A stretch of DNA of 64,000 nt, taken from Maridesulfovibrio hydrothermalis AM13 = DSM 14728. GTDB taxonomy: Bacteria; Desulfobacterota; Desulfovibrionia; Desulfovibrionales; Desulfovibrionaceae. A program made the translations under genes and the position numbers. The stretch's first letter is position 1; each line of letters starts with the position of its first letter. Shown piece after piece: positions 36,330 through 45,040 of the stretch. Location of the stretch: the NCBI RefSeq assembly GCF_000331025.1, contig NC_020055.1, forward strand, positions 284,370 through 348,369, written 5' to 3'. A model generated the notes under the pieces. The model saw only the letters and a program-made list of their open reading frames with translations. It ran no database searches and had not been told where the DNA came from.

Positions 36330-36749
36330 TTATGTTTGAATCTCGTGTTCTTCGTTAATAATCACATTGAAAATGGTCAGCCCTGCGTCAGCAGAGCGAT
36401 TGAACTGCTGTTCAAGATGCTGGATGGTATCGGCAATAAAGGCCTGTGAACCACTGACCCGAAAAGATGTATCCAGCAGAGCCCGACGAAGATGAGTCAC
36501 CCGGATGGTGGTTGATATCAGTTGCTGAAACATCTGCTGTATTATCAGCCGAGTTCTAATGGATTGTGCTATGTTGTTACGGACAACAAGTTGACAATCA
36601 AACAGTATCTGTGGCTGCTTAATTACGAAGTTACAGGTGTCGGTATAGACCTGAATGCCCCGAATTACTGCAATCCGACAATCCGAATGTAATGCACATG
36701 CGTTTCGAATTATCAAAGATGAGTCCGTTGTTATTTGGATCTCGGCCAT
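36330..36749 (-). CDS. unknown tail-region protein
   Basis: 139 residues with no family I recognise and no membrane segment. AAGGGGAAG lies just before the ATG, and the gene fills the space between the chimeric recombinase (9 bp) and the collar-fibre-like gene (10 bp), which supports it being real. Its place between tail genes suggests a small structural protein. Confidence 0.5.
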   Translation of the reverse strand: MAEIQITTDSSLIIRNACALHSDCRIAVIRGIQVYTDTCNFVIKQPQILFDCQLVVRNNIAQSIRTRLIIQQMFQQLISTTIRVTHLRRALLDTSFRVSGSQAFIADTIQHLEQQFNRSADAGLTIFNVIINEEHEIQT

Positions 36750-36758
36750 TTCTTCCCC

Positions 36759-38675
36759 TTAAACTATTGGGTTTTCTGTTCCGGTGAGGCGCAGCTTAAT
36801 GTCGATCTTGTTCTGGACAGGTGTTCCCGGAAGCACGGTGCAACGCCGCCAGAAGGATATTGTCTGATCGTGTGCCTTGGCCCCGAGGTTGAGTGGAGCG
36901 CTTTGGGTGGCGGAATCGAGTTCGGCCTGTGTGAGCGCGAGCTTGTACCAGACCGATTCATCGGTTTCGAACTCGTCGATCGGGTCCACCACCAGCCCTG
37001 TATAGTCGTATCCGGAATAGACCAGCGCATCGGCCAAGTGGGATGCAGCCACGGTATTGGCCACGGCGCGTCTTACGGTCAAATTGGTGGTTCCGCCGCC
37101 GGAAAGGATCTGCATCTGCTCGGTGCCGATCACGATGTATTCCGCATCGGCAAAGCGCGGTTCAGTCAGTTCTACATCGGTCTGGACGTCATCAATGGGT
37201 GCGGCGAGCGTGGTCTGTTCATTGGCCACGAAAATCTGCCGGTCTTTGATTTCTCCATCCGTGCCGTTGTAGTTGTCCGCATCCGGATTGCTGAAATCGC
37301 CTTCCGATATCTGTTCTGTATCAATTACCTTCAATCGGGCAGATACGTTGGTGAGCTGTTTGGTCAAATCAACGGCCTGCTGGTTGACCGAGGGCAGTCG
37401 GCTGTTTCGGTCAGGAACGTTATTGTCAGGAGACATCAGCTTCAGTGCTTCCTGTCTGACATTCTGAAGGGATTGCTCGAGTTCTTTTTTCTGGACTTGC
37501 AGACGCTGCCGCTCCTCTTTCTCGATCTCTCTGGCAGCAAAATAGGTCTTGGCAACTAAAGTGGGTGTTCGAAATACGGCTCCTAGCTGGTCAAGCACTA
37601 CCGATTCAATGTCCCCGGCTGGAACCCTCTTGATAGGACATTGACTGACGACGCGTTTGGTATCCTTTTCACATATATAATAGGAGTAGCGCCGGTCGCC
37701 TTTGTTGGTATAAGTAATGCCCATGGCACTGTCGCAGTGTCCGCACCGGATCACCCCGCTCAAAGGAGAAATCATCTTTACCCGGGCCTTGCTCATCTTT
37801 GTTCGGTTATTTTCTGCAAGCAGACTCTGAACCTTGTCCCATGTATTCCGATCAATCAACGCTTCATGCTCGCCTGGATAATTATTCCCTTTGTAGGCAA
37901 TCTCCCCGATGTAGAGTCTGTTGTTGAGAAGCCGGTAAACCTGAGCCGTATTCCATTCGGTGCCGACTCGTTCTTTTCCTTTTTTGGTGGTCCATGATTT
38001 TGTTTTGTATCCTTGTCGCCCAAGTTCCTGTGCGACCTTCTTGGCAGACCCAACCTGTGTGTATCGCCTGAATATGAGCTTCACCAGTGGGGCCTCACTC
38101 TGATTGACAAGCAGCTTTTTGTTTACGCGGTCAACGTCATAACCAAGAACCGCAGGACCTCCGCAATATTTGCCACGGCGTTTTGCGGCAGCAACCTTGT
38201 CCCGGATACGCTCACCGATAACTTCCCGTTCATACTGGGCAAAGGTGATCAGGATTCCTAGAAACATTCGACCCGTTGGATCGGTGGTGCTGAAATGCTG
38301 GGTGACGGAAACGAAGCTCACTTCCTTTTCGTTGAAGAGCTCTATCATCTTCATGAAATCCAGCAGTGAGCGAGACAGTCGGTCGATTTTGTAAACAACG
38401 ATGACATCAATCTTACCGGCATCGATATCTGCCAGAAGTCTTTGGAGAGCCGGACGTTCCATGTTACCTCCGGAAAACCCGCCATCGTCATATCGATATG
38501 GAATGGCTTTCCAGCCCTGAAGCTTCTGGCTCTCGATGTAGGCCTCACCAGCTTCTCTTTGGGCATCGAGTGAATTGAATTCCTGCTCCAAGCCTTCCTC
38601 GTGGCTCTTTCTTGTGTAGATTGCACACCGGAGTGTTTTGCGCTGACCATTCTGGGTGTTGGTATTGTTAAGCAT
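36759..38675 (-). CDS. serine recombinase fused in frame to a phage tail-protein fragment
   Basis: About 638 residues from the ATG at 38675, which has AAGGAGG before it; a GTG nine bases earlier is less likely. Residues 1-160 are the resolvase domain with catalytic Ser24 (YTRKS) and DRLSRSL; a recombinase domain and a four-Cys zinc motif (C311, C314, C335, C346) follow, then a coiled coil to about residue 455. Normal members end with a conserved segment closing on LLVExV; here it is replaced from about residue 460 (near base 37295) by ~178 residues resembling a tail protein (GGGTTNLTVRRAVANTVAASH). Catalytic residues are intact, but the lost tail may affect DNA binding. Confidence 0.75.
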   Translation of the reverse strand: MLNNTNTQNGQRKTLRCAIYTRKSHEEGLEQEFNSLDAQREAGEAYIESQKLQGWKAIPYRYDDGGFSGGNMERPALQRLLADIDAGKIDVIVVYKIDRLSRSLLDFMKMIELFNEKEVSFVSVTQHFSTTDPTGRMFLGILITFAQYEREVIGERIRDKVAAAKRRGKYCGGPAVLGYDVDRVNKKLLVNQSEAPLVKLIFRRYTQVGSAKKVAQELGRQGYKTKSWTTKKGKERVGTEWNTAQVYRLLNNRLYIGEIAYKGNNYPGEHEALIDRNTWDKVQSLLAENNRTKMSKARVKMISPLSGVIRCGHCDSAMGITYTNKGDRRYSYYICEKDTKRVVSQCPIKRVPAGDIESVVLDQLGAVFRTPTLVAKTYFAAREIEKEERQRLQVQKKELEQSLQNVRQEALKLMSPDNNVPDRNSRLPSVNQQAVDLTKQLTNVSARLKVIDTEQISEGDFSNPDADNYNGTDGEIKDRQIFVANEQTTLAAPIDDVQTDVELTEPRFADAEYIVIGTEQMQILSGGGTTNLTVRRAVANTVAASHLADALVYSGYDYTGLVVDPIDEFETDESVWYKLALTQAELDSATQSAPLNLGAKAHDQTISFWRRCTVLPGTPVQNKIDIKLRLTGTENPIV

Positions 38676-39129
38676 TTTGAGCACCTCCTTTTTTTCTGTG
38701 ACTGCTTTTCAGACCGAAGAAAATTTTCCCGTTCCATCTGGTTCCGGTTATCTCACGGGCAACAGCACTCAAAGAGCGGAAGATACGTCCGTCATACTCA
38801 TAGCCACTATCTCTGGCTATCACTTCATAGCGCTGGTCGTTCTAGATGCGGACAAAGCGAGTGCCGGGAAGAATGGCTTCCTGCGATTTTCGCTCCTCAG
38901 GAATTTTACGGATCACGGTTGCGACTGGATCGGTTTCAGCAACCTGTTTGAGGTGGGCTTTGGCTTGCTCGGACAGACCACCGTAAAAGAGTTCCTGTAT
39001 TCGGTGCGACAGCCGTTTTATCAGAAACTGTTTTTTGTACTTGGGTGGTTCGGTTCCATAAAGATCCAGCCATTTTTCTCTGAGCTGATCAAGGCTCAAC
39101 GTCTGGAGCGTGGCCAGTTGCCTCAACAC
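38668..39129 (-). pseudogene. DUF2924 gene interrupted by an amber codon
   Basis: The first 95 residues (opening LRQLATLQTLSLDQLREKW) match DUF2924, a small family encoded beside recombinases of this type. The frame stops at TAG (38842-38844) within TRFVRI-stop-NDQRYEV, but continues in the same frame for another ~58 codons with the family's C-terminal sequence (YDGRIFRSLSAVAREITG then RWNGKIFFG) to a TAA at 38668. The family usually has a Trp at the stop position, so a TGG-to-TAG change is the simplest explanation. The full-length frame overlaps the recombinase start, as expected for a coupled pair. Confidence 0.75.
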
Positions 39130-39200
39130 CGAGGTCTTGGCTCGCTCGTTTTTTTTTTCAGGTCATTCATTTACAACTCCTTAATTACGGTTACAGGACT

Positions 39201-39455
39201 TTAGTTGTCATGAATGACGCTCTTTCTTGCAGAAGAATCAAGTCCTTCTCCGATGGTTCTGGAAGAATCTGAAATATTCTTTAAATCATTGGCATTATTG
39301 GCTTTACGGTATCGATTCCTGAGGGCTGCAATAGCCAGAATAGCCGCAATTGCATCCAGCCGTTGTTCCGGTGTAATGCAATCCGCATCTGGTAATTGTG
39401 CTTCACTCAGCGTCTCTGAATAAGGGTTTTCGGGTGCTAATTCCATATCCAGCAT
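39201..39455 (-). CDS. small protein of the recombinase operon
   Basis: About 84 residues if translation starts at the ATG at 39455, which follows GGAGG by five bases; upstream starts lack such a site. It contains an alanine/isoleucine helix (RLDAIAAILAIAALRNRYRK) and a polar tail. No family is certain. It precedes the DUF2924 pseudogene and recombinase on the same strand and is probably expressed with them. Confidence 0.55.
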   Translation of the reverse strand: MLDMELAPENPYSETLSEAQLPDADCITPEQRLDAIAAILAIAALRNRYRKANNANDLKNISDSSRTIGEGLDSSARKSVIHDN

Positions 39456-39672
39456 AAGGGCCTCCATTGGGGCCGTTGCCATCAAGGGGGATTGCAGGTG
39501 CCAAAACAAAAGGCGGCTGGGATGCGCGTTTTTCAGCAACCACAACCGCCTCTGCCTGGCATCCGGCCAATTGTCTGGTTTCTAACTCATGTCCGAATTA
39601 ATCTTCGGAGTTTCCGGAGGTTACATACCGGAAGAGTTTTCATCATGTCGGAAATATTATTTATAAGATTTC

Positions 39673-39701
39673 TTGACCTGATGGATATAAGGTCGTATAT
39701 T
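39673..39701 (+). promoter_or_regulatory. promoter with embedded inverted-repeat operator
   Basis: TTGACC (39673-39678), a 17-base spacer and TATATT (39696-39701) form a near-consensus sigma-70 promoter. An inverted repeat GACCT (39675-39679) / AGGTC (39690-39694) lies inside it, overlapping the -35 and ending just before the -10, where a repressor would block RNA polymerase. The LexA-type gene starts ~60 bases downstream, so self-repression is likely; the repeat is the candidate operator. Confidence 0.65.
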
Positions 39702-39759
39702 TATATGTTATTCGGCCCGATATGGGGCTCTTAGTCTTTTTATAAGGAAGGAGTACGCT

Positions 39760-40383
39760 ATGGGCAGAAACAAAGAAGATGGCATAACACCGTTGCAGCA
39801 GGAAACGCTTGATGAGATATGCCGGTATGTTTCAGCCAAAGGGTATCCGCCAACGGTTAAGGAATTGAGCGAAACATTTGGAATCAGTCACGCCAGTGTG
39901 CATGACCGGATCAACCAGCTGGTTCGCAAAGGTTATTTGAAAAGAGAGGATGGTAAGGCTCGCGGATTGACCGTGACCAAACCTCCCCAGACAAACGCGG
40001 TCGCTCTTGTGGCGGTCCCGATTGTCGGCACAGTCGCAGCCGGTCAGCCGATCTTCGCTCAGGAGAATATTATGGACGAGGTATTGGTGGAAGCCTCTGT
40101 TGTCGGATCAGGCAAGTGTTTTGCTCTGTATGCGCAGGGTGACAGCATGATAAACGCTGATATAAATGACGGCGACCTGATCATTGTAAGGCGGCAGCCA
40201 ATTGCTGAAAATGGTGATATCGTTATTGCTCTGCTGGACGATGAAGCCACGGTCAAGAGGCTGAAAATCAATAATGAGCTCATTGAGCTGGTCCCGGAGA
40301 ATCCGAGACTGAAACCCATCAGGGTAAAACCTGAAGATGAATTGAGGATTCTCGGCAAAGTAGTGGGCCGTAAACGAATTTGA
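39760..40383 (+). CDS. LexA-type SOS repressor/protease
   Basis: 207 residues, full LexA length. The N-terminal winged helix (about 1-70, with ISHASVHDRINQL as recognition helix) is followed by the S24 peptidase domain: self-cleavage site VAAGQP (A94-G95), catalytic Ser in GDSM (S129) and Lys in EATVKRL (K166). DNA damage and RecA would trigger self-cleavage and derepress its targets. It is followed 47 bp later by three coupled unknown genes, which it probably controls. Whether it is the chromosome's own LexA or one carried by the accessory element is not clear from this window; the setting favours the latter. SD AAGGAAGGAG precedes the ATG. Confidence 0.85.
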   Translation: MGRNKEDGITPLQQETLDEICRYVSAKGYPPTVKELSETFGISHASVHDRINQLVRKGYLKREDGKARGLTVTKPPQTNAVALVAVPIVGTVAAGQPIFAQENIMDEVLVEASVVGSGKCFALYAQGDSMINADINDGDLIIVRRQPIAENGDIVIALLDDEATVKRLKINNELIELVPENPRLKPIRVKPEDELRILGKVVGRKRI

Positions 40384-40430
40384 GAGAACATAACATGCAA
40401 GAATAATAGAAAGGAAAACAGGAGACAATA

Positions 40431-41597
40431 ATGGCAACTTTAAACCTTCGCCGTTTTTCAACGCCGGAAATGCTCCGGAAAATCGACCGGAGCCATCTGA
40501 TCACATTTTTTGAGCCCTATACCGAATATCTATCCGGGCGAGGAATAGAGTTGCCAGCGGCAGCCGATGAGGACGGACTGGATTATTCAGCTCTGAGTAG
40601 CATATTGCTCAACCCAAACACCAGCACACCACCGGAAATGTCCGAAGCCCTGTATTACATTAACGAGATGTCGACACCGGAGGGCTTTGACCAGATACAG
40701 GATGCCATTGAGGATACTGAAATCGATGTCAGTATTGAAGAAGATGCTGCCTATGGGGATATGGCTCTGCAGGTCTGGATTCAGGACCGTGATATCATCG
40801 AGCGACTTCATGCAGAACAATTCCTGCTCCGTCCACACTCCTTTGAATACTTTAAATGTACCAGAGAAACCATCCCGGATTTCGAAGAACCGAGCGAAGA
40901 AACTATTGCCGCACTTGAGGCAGATCTGGACGAGTGGTTTGCTAAAAAAAGACGTGGCCGAGCCTCCAAGGTATTAAAATATGTGAAAGATGACTTTGTC
41001 TGGTTTCTTGTCCGTCATGGTGAGCCTTTCACCCGGGAATCCATCATCAAGGATGGTGAGTCTTCGAGTTTGTTTTATCGGCCAGAAAAATATGACGTGA
41101 TAGTTTACAACCCGGAGAACGGTGAGATCCGTATGAATGCACGCTCTAAAGGTGAAAAGGAGCTGTATCGCACCAAGTTTGGGCTTCACCTTTTTGGTGA
41201 TGCCGAGTTTTTCGATGGAAAGAGCAAGTTTACATTGGAACCACTCCGGGAATCGGGATCAGCCTCCATTCTTTGTGATGATATTGAAGGGATTGATTGG
41301 GTGCGTCTTAAGGAGTTTCAGATTTACTGGCCCGGAACATATAATGAGATTGAGATCCGGAAAGCAGAGGATATTTTCGCCTCATTGGAAACTCGGGATC
41401 GCAGTATCCCCAATGGCGGTCGATTGAGCAAGGCAAGTTTTCAAATCAAGTTTTCCGACTCAAAAACGCCACGAACCGTCACTCTCAGTTCCGGTAACCG
41501 GGCTCAATTTAAACGGGATGATGATGCGGAAATTATTGATAAGTGGCTAGTTCGTCGTGGATTTGTCATAGCAGATTCGGAGGACAATGGTGAGTGA
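40431..41597 (+). CDS. unknown protein, first gene of the LexA-linked cassette
   Basis: 388 residues, acidic, with no family I recognise, no membrane segment and no P-loop or nuclease motif visible by eye. The C-terminal ~60 residues (SKASFQIKFSDSKTPRTVTL... then DKWLVRRGFV) are beta-rich and recall the opening of the domain shared by the next two proteins, but the match is weak. It begins 47 bp after lexA with a good ribosome site (AAACAGGAGACA). The tight order with the next two genes argues for a joint function. Confidence 0.6.
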   Translation: MATLNLRRFSTPEMLRKIDRSHLITFFEPYTEYLSGRGIELPAAADEDGLDYSALSSILLNPNTSTPPEMSEALYYINEMSTPEGFDQIQDAIEDTEIDVSIEEDAAYGDMALQVWIQDRDIIERLHAEQFLLRPHSFEYFKCTRETIPDFEEPSEETIAALEADLDEWFAKKRRGRASKVLKYVKDDFVWFLVRHGEPFTRESIIKDGESSSLFYRPEKYDVIVYNPENGEIRMNARSKGEKELYRTKFGLHLFGDAEFFDGKSKFTLEPLRESGSASILCDDIEGIDWVRLKEFQIYWPGTYNEIEIRKAEDIFASLETRDRSIPNGGRLSKASFQIKFSDSKTPRTVTLSSGNRAQFKRDDDAEIIDKWLVRRGFVIADSEDNGE

Positions 41598-41606
41598 AGC
41601 CCTGCT

Positions 41607-42659
41607 GTGGCAATTTTTGAAGAGCATCCGAAGCAGAATGCGCCGTGGTGTGAATGGCAGGATGCGTTTGGTGGCTGGGATTCTTTTACTGGATTTGAGA
41701 GGAAATTCCTGCAGCTGACAAGTCAGCGTGCCTCCGCTGTCAATTGCCGGACGGACTGTGGATTAGGCTGCCCCAGAAAGGTGGTTGAACATGCTGCCGA
41801 TGATATTGTTGCCGTTTGCCCGAAGCAGGAAGAGAAGCCTTACAGTCTGAACAAGAGGGATGTGCTGGTCTATACACTGAACCGGTCAGCTTTCCACAAA
41901 AGCATCTGTTCAGGACTGGGAATCACACTTAACGAAAATACACTCGACGGCATTCCCGGGGTCTGCCGTGTGGGTGATTTCATTCCCACCGCCGGTTACA
42001 GTTTTCCGGTTTACCTGACCTTTAAGGATAATCCGGAGGAGCTTCTCGAATCCGTCGGGAAAATTACCCTGCTTGAACAGGGACCTTTTGTATTGTTCAT
42101 TCCAACCCGAAGTCAACTAAATCCCCGGATCGAAGAGCAGCTCCAAAGGAGCGGTTCAATAAGCCTCGTGCTGAGTGAGGAATTTTCCATCAAAAACAAT
42201 GGCAGTCTGAAAGCTGTCAGATCAGTTACCGATGTCTTCGCTGCATTTCAGGCTGAAGTTCCGGAGCAGGATTCTGGTGGCATGGTCCATTTCGATACTC
42301 CTGCCGGTATCAGCTGGAGCGGAATCAGCATCAAGTTTATTGACGGCCATACCGTTTCCATCCGCACGACCAAATCACACGGCCAGTACAATTACACCCA
42401 GATGGGAATGGCCAATACCAGAAACGGGAACCCCACCATCCCTTGGGAGCTCCTCAGAGCCTTTGCCGAATCACGCGGTCAGATTGACTGGCAGAGCCAG
42501 CATGCGTCCTTCAAAGTCAAGGACCAGAAACCGCGCCTCTCAAAAAAGCTGCGTGAGTTTTTCCGGCTGACAGACGACCCGATTGAATACCTGAAGGAAG
42601 AAGGATGCTACCGATGCCTTTTCACAATCAAGCCTGAGGGGGATGACGAATATGCATAA
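41607..42659 (+). CDS. unknown protein with shared C-terminal domain, second cassette gene
   Basis: 350 residues from a GTG start 9 bp after the previous stop. The N-terminal part holds a cysteine group (NCRTDCGLGCPRK and VAVCPKQ), possibly binding zinc or a cluster. Residues ~235-348 form a domain that recurs in the next protein: a SIKFIDGHTVSI strand pair, YTQMGMANT, WELLRAFAESRGQIDWQ, LSKKLREFFR and YRCLFTIKPEG. The order of strands and helices could be a winged helix. No catalytic residues are evident. The next gene starts inside its last codons. Confidence 0.6.
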   Translation: MAIFEEHPKQNAPWCEWQDAFGGWDSFTGFERKFLQLTSQRASAVNCRTDCGLGCPRKVVEHAADDIVAVCPKQEEKPYSLNKRDVLVYTLNRSAFHKSICSGLGITLNENTLDGIPGVCRVGDFIPTAGYSFPVYLTFKDNPEELLESVGKITLLEQGPFVLFIPTRSQLNPRIEEQLQRSGSISLVLSEEFSIKNNGSLKAVRSVTDVFAAFQAEVPEQDSGGMVHFDTPAGISWSGISIKFIDGHTVSIRTTKSHGQYNYTQMGMANTRNGNPTIPWELLRAFAESRGQIDWQSQHASFKVKDQKPRLSKKLREFFRLTDDPIEYLKEEGCYRCLFTIKPEGDDEYA

Positions 42660-44601
42660 CGAAGGCGTCATTCACTATGATTTTGAAAAGTCCATGCCAT
42701 CTTCTCTTAAAAAAGCAGCGGACTGGGCATGGACTTGTTATCAACGCCTTTGCCTATCTTTTTGCACGACGAATTGTATCAAGAAGGTAAAGTGTAAACT
42801 GCCGACCCACTTAGAGTCGCACAGCCATGCTGGATTTGAGGAAGCTCAAAAAGCATTTCATGAGGCACTAGCTTATTTGCCTGTAATCGAGATGCCCAAT
42901 GACGAATGTCCGGCGTGTACCGTTGCAAAAGCGCTTCACACATTTCCACTAATTGCTGCCAGATCTGAAGTAACTCCCGTATCAGAAATAAAAATGAACG
43001 GTGTTGACTGTTATCCTGAAGTTGTTCCCATGGGGGCCAATACAAAAAGATCATTTCCTTGCTGTATTGTAAATACATGGGTAGGAGACTCTGAACACGT
43101 CATAGAAAATCGATGCAGGGAAATGGTGCTACTCAATTTGGACATTGATGAGCTTCCTTCAATGCCTCCATGGGAATATGAAAAAATCGAGCATTCCTTT
43201 TTGCAAGGGCAAACAGTTGTAAAACGATTATGGGCTATCAAACAAGGGGAGCCGGAAGAAGAGATTAAGAAGAGCGAGCTATTTGAATACAATCTTAACA
43301 ACGCAATTGCGGCAACGATCTGCTTGAGAGATCTTCTTCGAGCAAATGTATTTTATCCCGGCGCAATACCTGAAGATGATTTTAGTTCCTTGGAACGGTC
43401 CCTTCTCGAGTGGATTAATCATTCGGTTGAAAACGAGCCTTTGCTAAAAAAAATATACAGTCAGTTATTTAAGGATGAATCATCTGAAGCCACAAATCCT
43501 TTGGATACTCTTTCGGCATTCTATTCTGTGATGTTGCTCCATCATCCTGACATGCCTGCAATCAATGCTGACTCCGGTAAAACAAAGGAATCAATTTCTG
43601 AGGTCATGAACAAATGCCTTGGTGACTCGTTGCAGCCGATCAAAGAGGCACGCGACTATATCGTTAACGCAAAGCTGAGAAGCTGTATATATCCAACACC
43701 AGAAGGAAATGCCCAGTATCGTTCTACTTCAAGGTACTTCATGATGCTCCGAGAATATTGGATGCTTTGCCAAAAAACTGTTACTGATCGGACCAATCAT
43801 CATGTGGCTTGGCACCCATACCCCCTGTCAACCATTGTGATTAATTTGAAGCACCGGATTGATGCTTGTATCAAGGGGATGTCTGAAACGGGATTTGACA
43901 TTTCACCGAATATTCAAAGTGACATGGATGATCTGGTGGAAGCCTTATTGCATTGGGATGTCGATGAATTCAGCATTGGTGGGGAGGATTTGTTGAACAA
44001 AATCCAATCTGTCGCTTTATGGATTGAAGAAACGGATATTCAAGTTGGTCGATCACTCTCTGCAATGATCCCTGAAGAGCAGACTTATATCGAATATGCA
44101 CACCAACTCTTCGAGAAATACAACAAGGATGCCAAGGCTGCTTTTCAAAAGATGTTGAGCAACGCCGACAAGCAAGCTGCACAGTACAAGAAGGACACTC
44201 AACCCGAGAGCCCGAAAGAAAAAAACGGAGAGACCTTCCCGCTGCCCCAAGGAGCAAAATGGAGCGAGCTTACACTTGAATTCTCGGATGGCCATGTAGT
44301 CACTGTTAAGTTTCAAGAAAAGCGCAAGCGCTTTACATACGCACAAATGGGGATGGTTTGTAGCAAAAGTGGAAACCCAAATAAGCAATGGGATCTGCTG
44401 AAAGCTTTTGCCGAATCATACGGCCAGATCGATTGGCAAAACCGGTTTGCTTCAGACAAGCTCAAAAAACAGAAACAGGAACTTTCCAAACGCCTCCGGG
44501 AATTTTTTCGGATCGAAGAAGACCCAATTGAGTGGGTCAAAGGTGAAAAATCCTACCGCTGCCTTTTCACGATAAAGCCTGAAGGAGCTGATGATTATTG
44601 A
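42643..44601 (+). CDS. large unknown protein with shared C-terminal domain, third cassette gene
   Basis: 652 residues. An early cysteine run (LSFCTTNCIKKVKC) and further Cys pairs (DECPAC, SFPCC) may bind metal; the middle is helical with no recognised fold. The last ~115 residues repeat the domain of the preceding protein (YAQMGMVCS, WDLLKAFAESYGQIDWQ, LSKRLREFFR, YRCLFTIKPEG). The ATG overlaps the previous gene by 17 bp (a second ATG by 8), so translation is coupled. Two proteins with the same C-terminal domain but different front parts suggest a common target or partner. The function is unknown. Confidence 0.6.
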   Translation: MTNMHNEGVIHYDFEKSMPSSLKKAADWAWTCYQRLCLSFCTTNCIKKVKCKLPTHLESHSHAGFEEAQKAFHEALAYLPVIEMPNDECPACTVAKALHTFPLIAARSEVTPVSEIKMNGVDCYPEVVPMGANTKRSFPCCIVNTWVGDSEHVIENRCREMVLLNLDIDELPSMPPWEYEKIEHSFLQGQTVVKRLWAIKQGEPEEEIKKSELFEYNLNNAIAATICLRDLLRANVFYPGAIPEDDFSSLERSLLEWINHSVENEPLLKKIYSQLFKDESSEATNPLDTLSAFYSVMLLHHPDMPAINADSGKTKESISEVMNKCLGDSLQPIKEARDYIVNAKLRSCIYPTPEGNAQYRSTSRYFMMLREYWMLCQKTVTDRTNHHVAWHPYPLSTIVINLKHRIDACIKGMSETGFDISPNIQSDMDDLVEALLHWDVDEFSIGGEDLLNKIQSVALWIEETDIQVGRSLSAMIPEEQTYIEYAHQLFEKYNKDAKAAFQKMLSNADKQAAQYKKDTQPESPKEKNGETFPLPQGAKWSELTLEFSDGHVVTVKFQEKRKRFTYAQMGMVCSKSGNPNKQWDLLKAFAESYGQIDWQNRFASDKLKKQKQELSKRLREFFRIEEDPIEWVKGEKSYRCLFTIKPEGADDY

Positions 44602-44714
44602 TTCCGGGTGCAAGAAATCCGAATAAATATCACTTCCCGAAACCTGCGAGAGACTTTTGGTTTGTGAAATCGGGTGGTTTGGTCAGACCGTTTGATGTCT
44701 TAACACAACTCTAA
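44598..44714 (+). CDS. possible 38-residue overlapping peptide
   Basis: A TTG at 44598 overlaps the stop of the preceding gene (TTGA) and follows AAGGAG by ten bases. The frame encodes 38 residues beginning MIPGARNPNKYHFPKPA and ending in RPFDVLTQL. The composition looks protein-like and the overlap is of the coupled kind, but there is no family match and the length makes chance possible. It could be the remnant of a longer fourth gene. Confidence 0.3.
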   Translation: MIPGARNPNKYHFPKPARDFWFVKSGGLVRPFDVLTQL

Positions 44715-44912
44715 AATACAGTTATTTGACTAAATGCTTATTATCAAAGGATATCTGCAACCGGACTTGTATCGGACTAAGTCTGAGAAAACAGAGAATA
44801 CCGGCTCAAACAGAGAATAATATCCGGAGAATAGAGAGAATCCGGCGGGTGGAGAACGGGTCTGAAAAGATGTGAAACTGGCGCAAACCCTTTGAATACA
44901 AGGGAAAAAGAA
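44715..44912. other. spacer with short degenerate repeats
   Basis: No gene is seen. Around 44790-44850 the motif AGAGAAT followed by CCGG recurs three times with irregular spacing, all on the plus strand. The spacing is too short and uneven for a CRISPR array. It may hold protein-binding sites at the edge of the accessory DNA. Confidence 0.4.
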
Positions 44913-44961
44913 AACCCGTCTACCCAGAGTTTTTCTCTGAAGAGACGGGTTGTCTTTTTTT
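44913..44961. terminator. bidirectional terminator between cassette and tRNA
   Basis: A nine-base stem AACCCGTCT (44913-44921) pairs with AGACGGGTT (44943-44951), with an inner AGAG/CTCT stem. It is followed by GTCTTTTTTT on the plus strand and by TTCTTTTT on the minus strand. It can stop both the cassette transcript and the tRNA transcript coming from the right. Confidence 0.85.
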
Positions 44962-44964
44962 AAA

Positions 44965-45040
<76 letters not shown>

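Larger units (their letters stand above)
31939..39455 (-). mobile_element. phage tail-module remnant with serine recombinase
   Basis: A leftward set of a recombinase accessory gene, a DUF2924 pseudogene, a serine recombinase fused to a tail-protein fragment, and four tail-region genes. Capsid, terminase, replication and lysis genes are absent, so it cannot be a complete phage. It is either a decayed prophage or a tail-like particle module cut by recombination. The tail genes are richer in G and C than the biosynthetic cluster. Confidence 0.65.

Noticed and set aside
36735-37559. 274-codon plus-strand frame
   Set aside because: Antisense to the recombinase/tail chimera, whose sense strand carries recognisable sequence throughout.
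31939-39455. Complete prophage
   Set aside because: No capsid, portal, terminase, replication or lysis genes are present; only tail genes and a recombinase remain.
44790-44850. Recurring AGAGAAT/CCGG motif, considered as CRISPR
   Set aside because: Repeats are 7-12 bases, degenerate and unevenly spaced; no cas genes in the window.
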